Positions 52,719 to 61,621 of a stretch of DNA of 64,000 bases are shown here, piece by piece. Under the pieces are notes generated by a model. It ran no database searches and was not told where the DNA came from. It saw only the letters and a list, made by a program, of their open reading frames with translations. This stretch comes from Hymenobacter sp. YIM 151500-1. GTDB lineage: Bacteria > Bacteroidota > Bacteroidia > Cytophagales > Hymenobacteraceae. The position numbers and the translations under genes were made by a program. Position 1 is the first letter of the stretch; the number at the start of each line of letters is the position of its first letter. Location: NCBI RefSeq assembly GCF_025979885.1, contig NZ_CP110139.1, forward strand, positions 2,046,001 to 2,110,000, given 5' to 3'.

Positions 52719-53228
52719 ATGAATTCTGTTCTGTATAGGCATATGTTTCTATTTTTCTTGTGCTCTTTATCGTGCGCTTGTGCCAAGAAGACGGAAAACA
52801 CGTTGTACTTACTACCAGATAATTTTCAAGGCAATGCAGTTATTATGTTTGACCAGCCTGATGGATCAGGTCCTGAGTACATGAATAACTTCCGTGTTTA
52901 CCGCATTCCACCCAGCGGCGTTCTAAAAACTCAATTTAAGTCAAACAATGGTGGGTACGCAATTGTCAAGTATTGCTATGCATCTCAATTCAAAAGCACT
53001 GAAGAGAACAAGGGATGTATCTTGAATTATGATGCTTTAAAGTTATTGACGAAGGAAGACAGCATCATTACAAAAGATGCATCTACAACCGTTTTTTGCT
53101 TTACTCATCCTCCATTCAGCCTGGGTAAGATGAGAGGCGAGTTGCTTACCGTGAGCACTGTTGCAAAATCTGATTCTCTTTATCAGCTAGGAGAGAATTT
53201 ACTAGAGCAAATTTATTCGCCGAAGTAG
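52719..53228 (+). CDS. Probable lipoprotein, DUF6843-like
   Basis: The 169-residue protein has a short signal (FLFFLCSLSCACAKK) and a beta body with YLLPDNFQGNAVIMFDQPDG, like the DUF6843 family. It lies 52 bases after the repeat protein. Immunity to that protein is a guess. A second start at 52743 is possible. Confidence 0.6.
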   Translation: MNSVLYRHMFLFFLCSLSCACAKKTENTLYLLPDNFQGNAVIMFDQPDGSGPEYMNNFRVYRIPPSGVLKTQFKSNNGGYAIVKYCYASQFKSTEENKGCILNYDALKLLTKEDSIITKDASTTVFCFTHPPFSLGKMRGELLTVSTVAKSDSLYQLGENLLEQIYSPK

Positions 53229-53278
53229 TGTTGGCCGTGGCACAGCCATTCCTCGTCCTATTAAATAGCCTGCCTCTT

Positions 53279-53749
53279 ATGCGCTACCTAATTGCTTGCA
53301 GCGTACTGGCCTGCTGCTTATTAGGAAGTTGTGAGCGGACACAACCACGTATACGAGTGGCGTTTGACGTACGCAATTTAAGCCGGGACAATGGGCGACC
53401 GGCAAGCACAGGTGTGCAGGTATTCTGTGATAATGTGCAAATCATGGATACCACGCTGGGAAATGTGTTCAGTGAAACGGCCCCGGCACCGGATGTAGCA
53501 AACTGGCATTGGGTGCAGGTAGTGCCCGGTAGCCACCGCTTAAAAGTGGTAGTCCCTGCTCTGCATCTCGTAAAAGACACCACATTAGTACTGGATACCC
53601 TCTCGTTCACAAGAATATACATTCACCATTCTGATTTGCCGGATGATACAGTAGTCTACGAGAGTCAGGGCAGAGTGAAACAACTAATTATGCCGGGAGA
53701 TAAGTCAAAGAAACCATCTGGGAAATCTGGGAAGTGCGGGGCGTGCTGA
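53279..53749 (+). CDS. Probable lipoprotein of unknown function
   Basis: The 156-residue protein starts MRYLIACSVLACCLLGSC (lipobox LLGSC), followed by a beta-rich body (VAFDVRNLSRDNGRPASTGV) and a Lys/Gly/Cys-rich tail. It begins about 50 bases after the preceding gene. The role is unknown. Confidence 0.6.
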   Translation: MRYLIACSVLACCLLGSCERTQPRIRVAFDVRNLSRDNGRPASTGVQVFCDNVQIMDTTLGNVFSETAPAPDVANWHWVQVVPGSHRLKVVVPALHLVKDTTLVLDTLSFTRIYIHHSDLPDDTVVYESQGRVKQLIMPGDKSKKPSGKSGKCGAC

Positions 53750-53904
53750 CCAAGCGGGTGCCCGCTAACCGGGAAGAAGCCATTGAGCGGGTAGCCGGGC
53801 TTCTGGAAGTTATGGCCCGTGACTCTACCGACGTGCGCGGCCGTTTGCAGGAAATGATGGAGCGGATCAGCCGCCGCGCCAGTGAGCAACTGCGGCTGCT
53901 GTAG
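53704..53904 (+). pseudogene. C-terminal scrap of an S24-type repressor
   Basis: The frame reads VKETIWEIWEVRGVLTKRVP and continues REEAIERVAGLLEVMARD to a stop at 53902-53904. It resembles the repressor ends in this window (VELWRVRGYVSSYIPSAPDV and VELWMVLGYISTYIPS). No start or S24 domain remains, so it marks a vanished prophage. It overlaps the lipoprotein's last 46 bases in another frame. Confidence 0.55.
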
Positions 53905-54662
53905 ATGTCGCCCGGAAACAGGAAAAATGGCAAGCCTGAACCCTACGCGCCCTGCTACGCCACCTGTTGATTCATACACCAAATTTAATTGAACAGTACC
54001 CACAGACAATCAAACGGTTAGCATCTCAATTTTGAGGCTGGATGCTACCCCGGCTCTGGGTACATTTTAGCACCTGCTGAACCCCTGAAAAGGCGCACAT
54101 CTGGCAACAGAGGCGCTTCTTCAGGGTTCTGCGTTTCGGTCTCGGGGGTGAGCGATACGATCTTGAGCGGGAGCTTTGCCCCCATTTCCGCCCCCAAACA
54201 TGCCCTAGTATTTTCTGGTTTATCACCTGATCTACAGGTGCCGTGAACATTCGCTTTTGACGCCGTATTGCTTGACCAAGTTTGCAGAACCGGTGCGTAA
54301 GTTGTTTGCAAGAAACTTCCGGCAACCCGCTTTTGCGTGCCGTCACCGGGAAGTGGGGTATGGCGCCCGACTGTTATCAAGACAACGAACAGTTCTGCAA
54401 ATCGTCTTCGACCTGAACGATGCCACGGGCCGGCTCAATAATCTGTGGAACCGCAGCCAGAACCAATATAGCGCCCTGCAAGCTCGCCTCCTGTTGCTAC
54501 CCAACTGACAGCGTCACCAACAACTGCTGGTAAGCCAGCAGCGCCGGGCCCAGGAGAGCTGATGCATGAGCACCAGGCGGTGCTGCGGCAGGGCGGGTTT
54601 TGAACCGACACGCTGAAGCGAATATCATGGCTTGCACGCAAGCCGCCGATAAATTCGGCGCC
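53905..54662. other. Degraded region without intact genes
   Basis: Contains structured repeat copy 2 (54048-54138). On the minus strand, 54045-54380 reads ...RLFRGSAGAKMYPEPG to a stop, which resembles a recombinase tail. On the plus strand, 54257-54508 reads LNDATGRLNNLWNRSQNQYS; this second piece is not recognised. No intact gene is supported. Confidence 0.4.
54048..54138. repeat. Structured repeat, copy 2
   Basis: The CCCGGCTCTGGGTAC block and, after exactly 20 bases, CCTGAAAAG and later TCTGG and TTCAGG match 19146-19236 without gaps. The hairpin is weaker here (AACCCCTGAA with TTCAGGGTT). Confidence 0.6.
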
Positions 54663-56786
54663 CTACTTAAGAACCACTACGCGCTGCACCAAGCGCTCGG
54701 GGCCACGCTCCACATGCAGGAAGTACACGCCTGCGGCCAGTGAACTCAGGTTGAGGGTAAGTGAGGAGTCACGGAGCTTCAGCGTGCGCGCTAGTTGCGT
54801 TACCGGCTGGCCGTGGGCGGTTAGCACCGTTATGCGTGCGGGCTCAGTTGCAGCGGCAATCCACGCAAGGGTTACCTGTTCGGTGGCAGGGTTGGGATAA
54901 ACGGCCACTGCACTGGCTAGCGCGGCCGGTTGCGCGGCGGTGGGCTGACTTACGCAAGCCGCTCCGCCTTGAAACGCGCCGACCCACACCGGGGCGGTGG
55001 CCAACAGCCCCAGGGCCGTGCGCACGGCTATCGGTACATTTTGCCGGGCCGGGGGTAACTGGCAGGCCGACAAGCGAAACTGGAAATTTCCGCTGTTCCA
55101 ATCCTCGAACAGGTTGCTCAGCGACTGACCATCGAGCTGGCGGCCGTTACGCTCAAAATTGGTTTGACCCGTGAAGCTGGCCAAACTCGTGAAACTGGCG
55201 TCCGAGTCGCAGCTCGAGCCTCGCTGGTTCCACTGCACCAGGGTGGGTACTGCTGGTGTCTGGGTGCTGGAACGCACATACAGGTTGTGGTCGAGGGTGC
55301 GTACCATCGGCTTGGTTCGGCAGGTGGTCCACCCGTTCAGAACGGACGCATTCACGGCGCGGCCGTCCGCCAGCACGTTGTTCCAGGCGTCTATGTCGTA
55401 GGTGTTGTAGTCGAGGCCGCGGGCTACTTGCGCGGCGCGCACCGCCGCATCTTTTTCGTCGTTTTCGCGGCTGGTGTCCTTGATGCGCAGGTTACGGAGG
55501 TTGCCCACCAGCGTATTGTTGTAGATCTGCACGTTGGAAGAGCCGGATATGTAAACGCCGTCGGAATTACCATAGGCCACGTTGCCTGCCAGCAACGCCC
55601 CGCGCGACACTTCAAAGAAAATGCCGACGGCACTATTGTGGTGGGCCACGTTGGCCAGCACTTGCACCCGTTCCACATCCAGGTCAAGCCACAGGCCCAT
55701 GCAGTTGTTGAACTCAAATAAGTTGTTGCGCACCATCACATCGTCGAGATGATGCAGCTTGAGGCCGGCGGCCGCCCAGTTGCGCCGGAAGTGCTCATTG
55801 TTATTGAAGCGGAACGTGTTACGCTCAATCACAAAGTTGGCCGCCGAAGCGTCGGGCCCGCCGACCGACAGCCCCTGGTGTCCGTTGTCGGTGAAGGTGT
55901 TGCCCCGCACGCGCACGTTGGTGGGCGTGTTGCCAATCACCATCCCGGCCAAGGCATTCCACGCAAACGTGCAGTTCTCGATAGTGTAGCCCGTCGTCCA
56001 TCCCTGCAAGGCGGAGTCGCCGCCGTAGCCCCGGAACCCTAAGCCCCGTATGCGCGTGCCGGCTGCGGCGTCTGACACTACCTTGATGCCGAAGTGGTAA
56101 GCCGCCGCTTCCACCCGGTTGCCGGCGGGGTTAGCTCCGATGTACAGCTGTTTGGTGGCGTAGTCAACGTAAAACGTGGCGGGCGAGGTGGCCGTGGCGA
56201 CGCGCACTTCGGCGCGGGTAAGCACTTGCTTCAGCCCCAGGTTGTTCACGAATACCATGTCTTGCAGGTGGGAAGCCGGGAAGGCCGCGTCCCGGGTCCG
56301 CGGGTCGGCGTCGTTGGGGAACGTTGCAGTCCAGTTATCGGCGCGCCAGTCGCCGTTGTCGGCCACCCAGTTCGTAACCGGAATGCTGCCGGTCAGCCAG
56401 GCTTTGGCACCGGGAGCGGGTTGCAGGGTGAGGCGCCGGCGGATGCCCACCTCGTCGACGGGGTAAGTGCCGGTGGCAAAAACCAGCGTGGCACCCGTAG
56501 GCACGAGGGCCGTGCTGTTCACTTGCGCGTTGGTGAGCGTGCGCCAGGCCGTGGCCGGAGTCAGGCCGTCGTTGTCGTTGCTGCCGGCGGGGCTGTAGTA
56601 GCGCACCGGCCCGCTGGTGGGCAGGGCGTAGGAGGTGTCCTTGATGGTGACGATGCCTGTGCTGGCCGGAATGGTAACAAAATCGTCTACATCGGCTGGT
56701 GCCTGAGCCTGCAAGCCACTGGGTAGCACCCACAGGCTAAGGAAAGCAACTGCCAGAACCGAAACTATACGGTAGCTCACGTTCAT
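54663..56786 (-). CDS. Secreted beta-helix protein with T9SS sorting domain
   Basis: The 707-residue protein has a signal peptide (LAVAFLSLWVLPSGLQAQA) and a right-handed parallel beta-helix with repeated turns such as GNTFTDNGHQGLSV and NNLFEFNNCMGLWLD. It ends in a T9SS type A sorting domain (AVAVYPNPATEQVTLAW to the final LVQRVVVLK). Beta-helix proteins of this kind are often polysaccharide lyases or epimerases, but no active site could be assigned. It is exported and attached to or released from the surface by T9SS. Confidence 0.85.
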   Translation of the reverse strand: MNVSYRIVSVLAVAFLSLWVLPSGLQAQAPADVDDFVTIPASTGIVTIKDTSYALPTSGPVRYYSPAGSNDNDGLTPATAWRTLTNAQVNSTALVPTGATLVFATGTYPVDEVGIRRRLTLQPAPGAKAWLTGSIPVTNWVADNGDWRADNWTATFPNDADPRTRDAAFPASHLQDMVFVNNLGLKQVLTRAEVRVATATSPATFYVDYATKQLYIGANPAGNRVEAAAYHFGIKVVSDAAAGTRIRGLGFRGYGGDSALQGWTTGYTIENCTFAWNALAGMVIGNTPTNVRVRGNTFTDNGHQGLSVGGPDASAANFVIERNTFRFNNNEHFRRNWAAAGLKLHHLDDVMVRNNLFEFNNCMGLWLDLDVERVQVLANVAHHNSAVGIFFEVSRGALLAGNVAYGNSDGVYISGSSNVQIYNNTLVGNLRNLRIKDTSRENDEKDAAVRAAQVARGLDYNTYDIDAWNNVLADGRAVNASVLNGWTTCRTKPMVRTLDHNLYVRSSTQTPAVPTLVQWNQRGSSCDSDASFTSLASFTGQTNFERNGRQLDGQSLSNLFEDWNSGNFQFRLSACQLPPARQNVPIAVRTALGLLATAPVWVGAFQGGAACVSQPTAAQPAALASAVAVYPNPATEQVTLAWIAAATEPARITVLTAHGQPVTQLARTLKLRDSSLTLNLSSLAAGVYFLHVERGPERLVQRVVVLK

Positions 56787-56988
56787 GCTGCGAAAGGAAA
56801 ACGGGTGAACATTGTGATGTTGTGTGGGCGCGGCCGTCCACCAAAGCTAGTGTAGACGACAAGGCTGCGCACCCCGGTGCTGAGCGGTGGAGCACGTCTC
56901 GGGATACGCAGCTTTACGAGCCAGTAGGCCTCTACTACCCTGGTCTGTACAGAAGACTCAAGCCAAATAGCGGGTCCGCGAAGGCCGG

Positions 56989-57909
56989 TTATCGTTTGCC
57001 AAACAACTGCTGCAACACTGCCTTGTCGGTGGCGTTGAGTGCGGCGGGCGCGGTGCCAAAGGCCGGGCCGCAGAGCGAGAATACCGACGTGACATCGGGC
57101 GTGGCCGCGGCGGTGCCGGGCACCAGCAGCGGGTTGCCGTTGAGGTCTTTTTTGGTGTAGCGCAGGTCGTCGCAGAAATAATCGACGCCTATCATCGTCG
57201 TGCCCGGCAGGTAGCTGCCCTTGGGGTCGGTATTTTCGATGCCTATGACGTGGCCTAGCTCCTTGAGCAGCACGTTGGTCAGGGCATTGGGGCTGGCAGC
57301 CAGGCCGTACGCCAGGTTGATATAGATGGAGCGGCCGATTTCCACGGTGCTGCCCCCATTCACACCCGAGGGAAACACGCTGCCGGAAATCAGCCGGGTC
57401 GTGGGGTTGCTGGTGTAGCTGTGCAGCGCCAGGCGCAGCGGCTCGGCCTTGGGCGGCTCAATGTAGTTGTAGACCGTGACGTAGTAGCGCTTGGGCGGAG
57501 CCGGCTGCGGGCTACGGTCGCGCGGGTCGCGCGGGGCCGGCTCGGTGCGGCTGAACTTGATGTTCAGGTTGAGGGCGTTGTACTGGGCCAGGGCCCGGTC
57601 GAGCGCCGCCAGCAACTCGGGGGTGTTGGCGTTGGTGCTCACGTTGCGGCTGTCGGGCCGGACGATGACGAGCGTAGGAACATTGGGCAGAATTCGCTCG
57701 GCCCGATAATGCCCCAGCGGAAGAATGTTGGTGCTGTCGGTGGTAACTACAGTGGCCGCCGTGCGCACGCCAACCGGCGCGGCGCTGGCCGCGGGGCGGA
57801 CGTCACCCTGGCCTTCGCACGCTGCCAAAATAAGGCCGCTCAGCAGCAGTCCGCTCAGCTTCAATAAGCCAGTGTTCCGGCTGGCAGGGTTGTTCAGCTG
57901 TGTTTTCAT
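56989..57909 (-). CDS. Lipoprotein resembling an M57/M10-type metallopeptidase with degenerate zinc site
   Basis: The 306-residue protein starts with a lipoprotein signal (LLLSGLILAACEG). The sequence near residue 215 reads NVLLKELGHVIGIENTDPKG, aligned with the HEXXHXXGXXH zinc motif of the Bacteroidota HEIGH-type proteases; the first His is Lys and the third is Asn. A catalytic zinc site is therefore unlikely. It is probably a binding protein descended from a protease. Start 57909 is preceded by a tetranucleotide repeat. Confidence 0.7.
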   Translation of the reverse strand: MKTQLNNPASRNTGLLKLSGLLLSGLILAACEGQGDVRPAASAAPVGVRTAATVVTTDSTNILPLGHYRAERILPNVPTLVIVRPDSRNVSTNANTPELLAALDRALAQYNALNLNIKFSRTEPAPRDPRDRSPQPAPPKRYYVTVYNYIEPPKAEPLRLALHSYTSNPTTRLISGSVFPSGVNGGSTVEIGRSIYINLAYGLAASPNALTNVLLKELGHVIGIENTDPKGSYLPGTTMIGVDYFCDDLRYTKKDLNGNPLLVPGTAAATPDVTSVFSLCGPAFGTAPAALNATDKAVLQQLFGKR

Positions 57910-57911
57910 AG

Positions 57912-57985
57912 GAAATGAGTGGATGAGTGAATGAGTAAGTGAGTGAATGAGTAAGTGAATGGATGAGTAAGTGAATGAATGACGG
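57912..57985. repeat. Tetranucleotide tandem repeat (TGAG/TGAA)
   Basis: Degenerate repeats of GAGT/GAAT run immediately upstream of the 56989-57909 start codon. Length change could alter the leader spacing of that gene. Confidence 0.6.
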
Positions 57986-58129
57986 ACGGAGCCTTTCTTC
58001 TGACTACTTTTTGAAAAGGCGGGGCGGGCAGCGCCGGACCGGGGATACCGGGTGGCTGGTTCCCGCGGGGCAGGCGCGTTGGGGTGGCCGGCGAGCAGCT
58101 TCAGGGCCGCTCGCCGGCCGCCCCGGCGC

Positions 58130-61100
58130 CTACTCCACCCGCAACACAAACCGCCGGGGCTGGCCGTCGAGCTTGGTTTGCACGAAGTAGGTTCCTTTGG
58201 CTAGCACGCTGGGCAGGCGGAAGTCAGTGCGGCCGGCCTTCACGGGCACGGCCAGCACGCTCACGAGCTGGCCCTGGTCGTTGCGCACATACACCGTGGC
58301 GGTATGGGGCTGCCGGGCCTCCAGGCGCAGGGTGGCCTGCCCATCAACGCTGGGATTGGGGAAGGCTGTCAGGCTGGCTGCGTCGCTCGTGGGGGTGGCG
58401 GAAGCCGCACTGCTGGCCGCCGTGCGGCTGGCGGTGGCGCTTAGCAGGGTAAACTTCCACTTCTGCGCGCCCGACGTGTTGGCGTCCCAGAGCTGCACCT
58501 TGGCGCCGGCGGCCGTGCTGGAGCCGCTCACGTCCACGGCTTTGCCGGGGGCGCACTTGGGCTCGAGCCGGTAGCTGCCGCCGCCCATGTCCGTGAGCGT
58601 GAACTTCTGCGCATCGTTGTTGAGCCACTCCCACAGGTGCATCTGCGTGCCGTTGGCGGTGCCCATGCCGGCCACATCCAGCACCATGTCAGGATCCAGC
58701 TCGGAGCTGAGACGGTAGGAGCCGTCGGGCTGGCGCTCCACCAGCCAGTTCTGGGCGTCGTGGCTGTTGGCCGTCCAGGTTTGCACTTTGGTGCCGCCGG
58801 CCGTGGCGGCGCCGGCCACGTCCAGGCGGTTGGCCGGCGCGCACTCGGGTGTCAGGGTGTACAATCCGTTGGCCAGGCCCGTAGCAGCGGGGGGAGTACC
58901 CGCCCCAAACCGAATCCAGTTCAGGTTTACGCCGCCGCCCACAAATTCGAGGCGCAGCACCTGGCCCGTGCCACCGGGCACGCTCACGCCCGCCAGCGTA
59001 ACCGTCTGCCAGGTTTGCCAGGCCCCGGTGTTGGGCACGGTCACCGTGCCCAAGGTGGTGCTGCCCAGCTTCACCCGAATCTGCCGGCCTGTGTTCACCG
59101 AGGCCACCCGCAGCTGCACGTCCTGGGTGCCGCCGGTCACGTTCACCGTGTATTCCAGCCACTCGCCGTCGTTGGCGTAGCCTACGTTGTGGCCGCCGTT
59201 GGTGTCGGTGGTGGTTTGCACGTCCACGCCTTCACTGGTGCGGTAGGCCCCGCCGCGGTTGTTGGTGTCGTCGTCGTGGTAGGCCACGCCTTCGCCGCCG
59301 GTGTCGTAGTCTTCGGCTTGGATGGTGCCGGGCAGCGCGCGGGCCGTGTTGCCGTAGGGCGCTTGCGTGGCCGGGGGCGAGGTGGGGCCGGCGGCGCCTT
59401 TCAGCTGGTCGAAGTCCCAGAGCGGCCACATGGCCTCGCCGAAGTCGGCAATCTGGTTAAGCAGCGTGCCGTTGATGCCCAGCTCCCGCCCGAAAATAAT
59501 CATGTTGCGCACCCGAATCGGCATTTCGGCGGTGCCGCGCAGGTTATCGGGCTCGTCGAGGGCCGTAAACGGGTAGTTGCTGGGGTTCCAGCTGTAGGAG
59601 TTGAAGTTCTGTACCTGGCCGTTGCTGTAGCCGAACCGGTCGAAGTCGGCAATGGGGTGAGAGGCGGTTTTCTCGTACCACGCGCTGTACACGGCTTCGG
59701 CTAGGTCGCGGCGAAGCGCCGGGGTCAGGCTCGAAAACACTTTGTCGAAGTTATCCGAAGCCAGGGTTTCCGGCCAGATTTCGCGCAGGTTCCAGCCGGT
59801 TTGCGCATTGCTCACGCCCACCTCGTTGTCCCACATCTGCATGTCCTTGATCAGGCTGGACACGTAGCGCAGGCCCTCGCCGGGCGTCTGGGCCGACATG
59901 CCCGACAGGTTTTCGATGTGAGACAGGTGGTATTTCCAGTCCACGGGAATGTGCACGGCGTTGGTGCGGTAGCCGGGGTTGACTACCAGCTGGGTTTGGT
60001 ACCACACCGTGGAGAAGTACTTGCCCACCAGCTTGTTCTGGTAGGCAAAATGCTCCCCGTTGCCGGCCGACAAGTGCGGGGCCAGCTCGAACACGGACCG
60101 CTCACGCCCCAGCCAGCCCCGCTCGCCGTGGGGGTGCACTTGCGGGGCGAAGTCTTCGAGGTAGAAATCGTGGTTCAGCTCCCAGATTTTGGTGATTACC
60201 CAGCGGCGCAGGCCCACTTGCGCCTGCTCAAAGGATACGCCGGCCGGCAGGTTGTCGCCGAGGTTGTCACGGTGCAGGGTCTGGGTGATGCCGTCGCCGG
60301 TGAAAAACTTCATCAGGTCTGCCACCCGCGCCGGCGACACGCTGGCGCGGCCGTTGGGCGCCAGCTCCTGGCGCACGCGCTGGTAGCTTTTCCAGGCCGC
60401 CGAATTGTAGAACTCGTCGCCCCAGATGTCGACCGGGTGCAAGGGCGAGAGCCACTCGTTCCAGTCGAGAAACTGCACGGCGTTGGGCAGCTCGCGCATG
60501 TTCAGCGTGGCCTTGGTTGACGTCACCTTCTTCATTTCCGCCAGCGAAGTGCCGTTCGGAAACAGGTAAGGCAGCATGTCGCTGTCTTTTTCCAGCACGG
60601 CGTTCAGGCCGGCCCCCGCCGACCATTCTTCCACGGGCTTGCTGTCCAGGCCGGGGCCGGGCTGGTAGGGCGGGTCCCAGGGGTAGCCGGGGGCGTTGTA
60701 GGTGCTGCCGTCGCGCTTTTTCAAGGTCAGGCTGCGGATGTAGGAGGCAATCTGCTCGCCCTGCGCCTGGCTCAGGCCATGGAACTTGGTGCGCTCGATA
60801 ATGCTCTTGTTGGAGTAGCGGAAGTACTTCAGGTCGGCCCCGTTTTCGTGGTGGCAGCTCGAGCACTTGGCCCGCAGGGCGGTGCTGGCCAGCGGCGACT
60901 CCACCAGCACGGCTTCTTTCCACAGCCGCTTGCCTTCGGCAATATCGGCCGCGCCGGGGCGCGGGGCGGTCCACTTGGTGGGGTCGTCCTGCGCAAAAGC
61001 CGAGGCCGGCATCAGCTTGGCGCCGCCGGCATCAAGCAGGTTTACTTCCAGCACGCGCAGGCCGCTGCTGTGCCCGTCGGTTTGGTTGAGGCGGATGCTG

Positions 61101-61498
61101 AGCGTGTTGCTGGCCGCAAACGCCGCCCCAAACTTGCTGGCCGCTATTTTGAAGCGCACCGTCTGGAAGCCGCCGCCAATGCCGCCGTAGCTGGCGTCTA
61201 CCGGCCAGGCCTGGCAGTTGGCGTTGGTGACATCCACCCAGGTGCCCCCGTTGATGCGCACACTGGCCCGCGCCGTGGCCGGGTCGGTGCTGGCCCCGCG
61301 GAAACCGGGCCGGTGCACGCGCAGGTACAGCGCGGCCACCTTGCTGGCATCGGCCACGGGCAGCGTCACCTGCACGGTGGTGCCCTGGGGCCCCAGTACC
61401 TCGACCGGTAAGATAATCTGGGCCTGCGCCGCCGGGAGCAGGCCGATGCTGAGCAGCACCCACAAGAGGCCGCGCAGCAACGCGTTGAAGTTTGTCAT
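58130..61498 (-). CDS. Secreted cytochrome c/CBM6/ricin protein with T9SS sorting domain
   Basis: The 1,122-residue protein has a signal peptide (LLWVLLSIGLLPAAQAQ) and a class I heme motif CSSCH (residues 212-216), followed by YSNKSIIERTKFHGLSQAQG. A long region of unknown fold comes next. A CBM6 domain (PGTIQAEDYDTGGEGVAYHD, WLEYTVNVTGGTQDVQLRV) and a ricin beta-trefoil (LDVAGAATAGGTKVQTWTAN, NDAQKFTLTDMGGGSYRL) follow, then a T9SS domain (AFPNPSVDGQATLRLEARQP, end RRFVLRVE). It binds carbohydrate and may bind heme. Start 61498. Confidence 0.82.
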   Translation of the reverse strand: MTNFNALLRGLLWVLLSIGLLPAAQAQIILPVEVLGPQGTTVQVTLPVADASKVAALYLRVHRPGFRGASTDPATARASVRINGGTWVDVTNANCQAWPVDASYGGIGGGFQTVRFKIAASKFGAAFAASNTLSIRLNQTDGHSSGLRVLEVNLLDAGGAKLMPASAFAQDDPTKWTAPRPGAADIAEGKRLWKEAVLVESPLASTALRAKCSSCHHENGADLKYFRYSNKSIIERTKFHGLSQAQGEQIASYIRSLTLKKRDGSTYNAPGYPWDPPYQPGPGLDSKPVEEWSAGAGLNAVLEKDSDMLPYLFPNGTSLAEMKKVTSTKATLNMRELPNAVQFLDWNEWLSPLHPVDIWGDEFYNSAAWKSYQRVRQELAPNGRASVSPARVADLMKFFTGDGITQTLHRDNLGDNLPAGVSFEQAQVGLRRWVITKIWELNHDFYLEDFAPQVHPHGERGWLGRERSVFELAPHLSAGNGEHFAYQNKLVGKYFSTVWYQTQLVVNPGYRTNAVHIPVDWKYHLSHIENLSGMSAQTPGEGLRYVSSLIKDMQMWDNEVGVSNAQTGWNLREIWPETLASDNFDKVFSSLTPALRRDLAEAVYSAWYEKTASHPIADFDRFGYSNGQVQNFNSYSWNPSNYPFTALDEPDNLRGTAEMPIRVRNMIIFGRELGINGTLLNQIADFGEAMWPLWDFDQLKGAAGPTSPPATQAPYGNTARALPGTIQAEDYDTGGEGVAYHDDDTNNRGGAYRTSEGVDVQTTTDTNGGHNVGYANDGEWLEYTVNVTGGTQDVQLRVASVNTGRQIRVKLGSTTLGTVTVPNTGAWQTWQTVTLAGVSVPGGTGQVLRLEFVGGGVNLNWIRFGAGTPPAATGLANGLYTLTPECAPANRLDVAGAATAGGTKVQTWTANSHDAQNWLVERQPDGSYRLSSELDPDMVLDVAGMGTANGTQMHLWEWLNNDAQKFTLTDMGGGSYRLEPKCAPGKAVDVSGSSTAAGAKVQLWDANTSGAQKWKFTLLSATASRTAASSAASATPTSDAASLTAFPNPSVDGQATLRLEARQPHTATVYVRNDQGQLVSVLAVPVKAGRTDFRLPSVLAKGTYFVQTKLDGQPRRFVLRVE

Positions 61499-61621
61499 AA
61501 AGAGTTGGAAAGGAAGGTTGTAGGAAGGCAGCCGGGGCCCCGCTTCTGTAGCAGGGCCGCGCGCGGAAAAAGGTGAATAAGGCCGTGAGCAAGCCGCCCA
61601 CGGCCCCGGCAAAAGCCTGTC

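Noticed and set aside
19146-54138. A single 35-kb integrative element with 15-bp attachment sites
   Set aside because: The shared block is longer and more degenerate than a direct attachment repeat, and the enclosed DNA is a mosaic.
58637-59704. Long plus-strand open frame opposite the cytochrome/ricin gene
   Set aside because: Antisense shadow of repetitive domain sequence.
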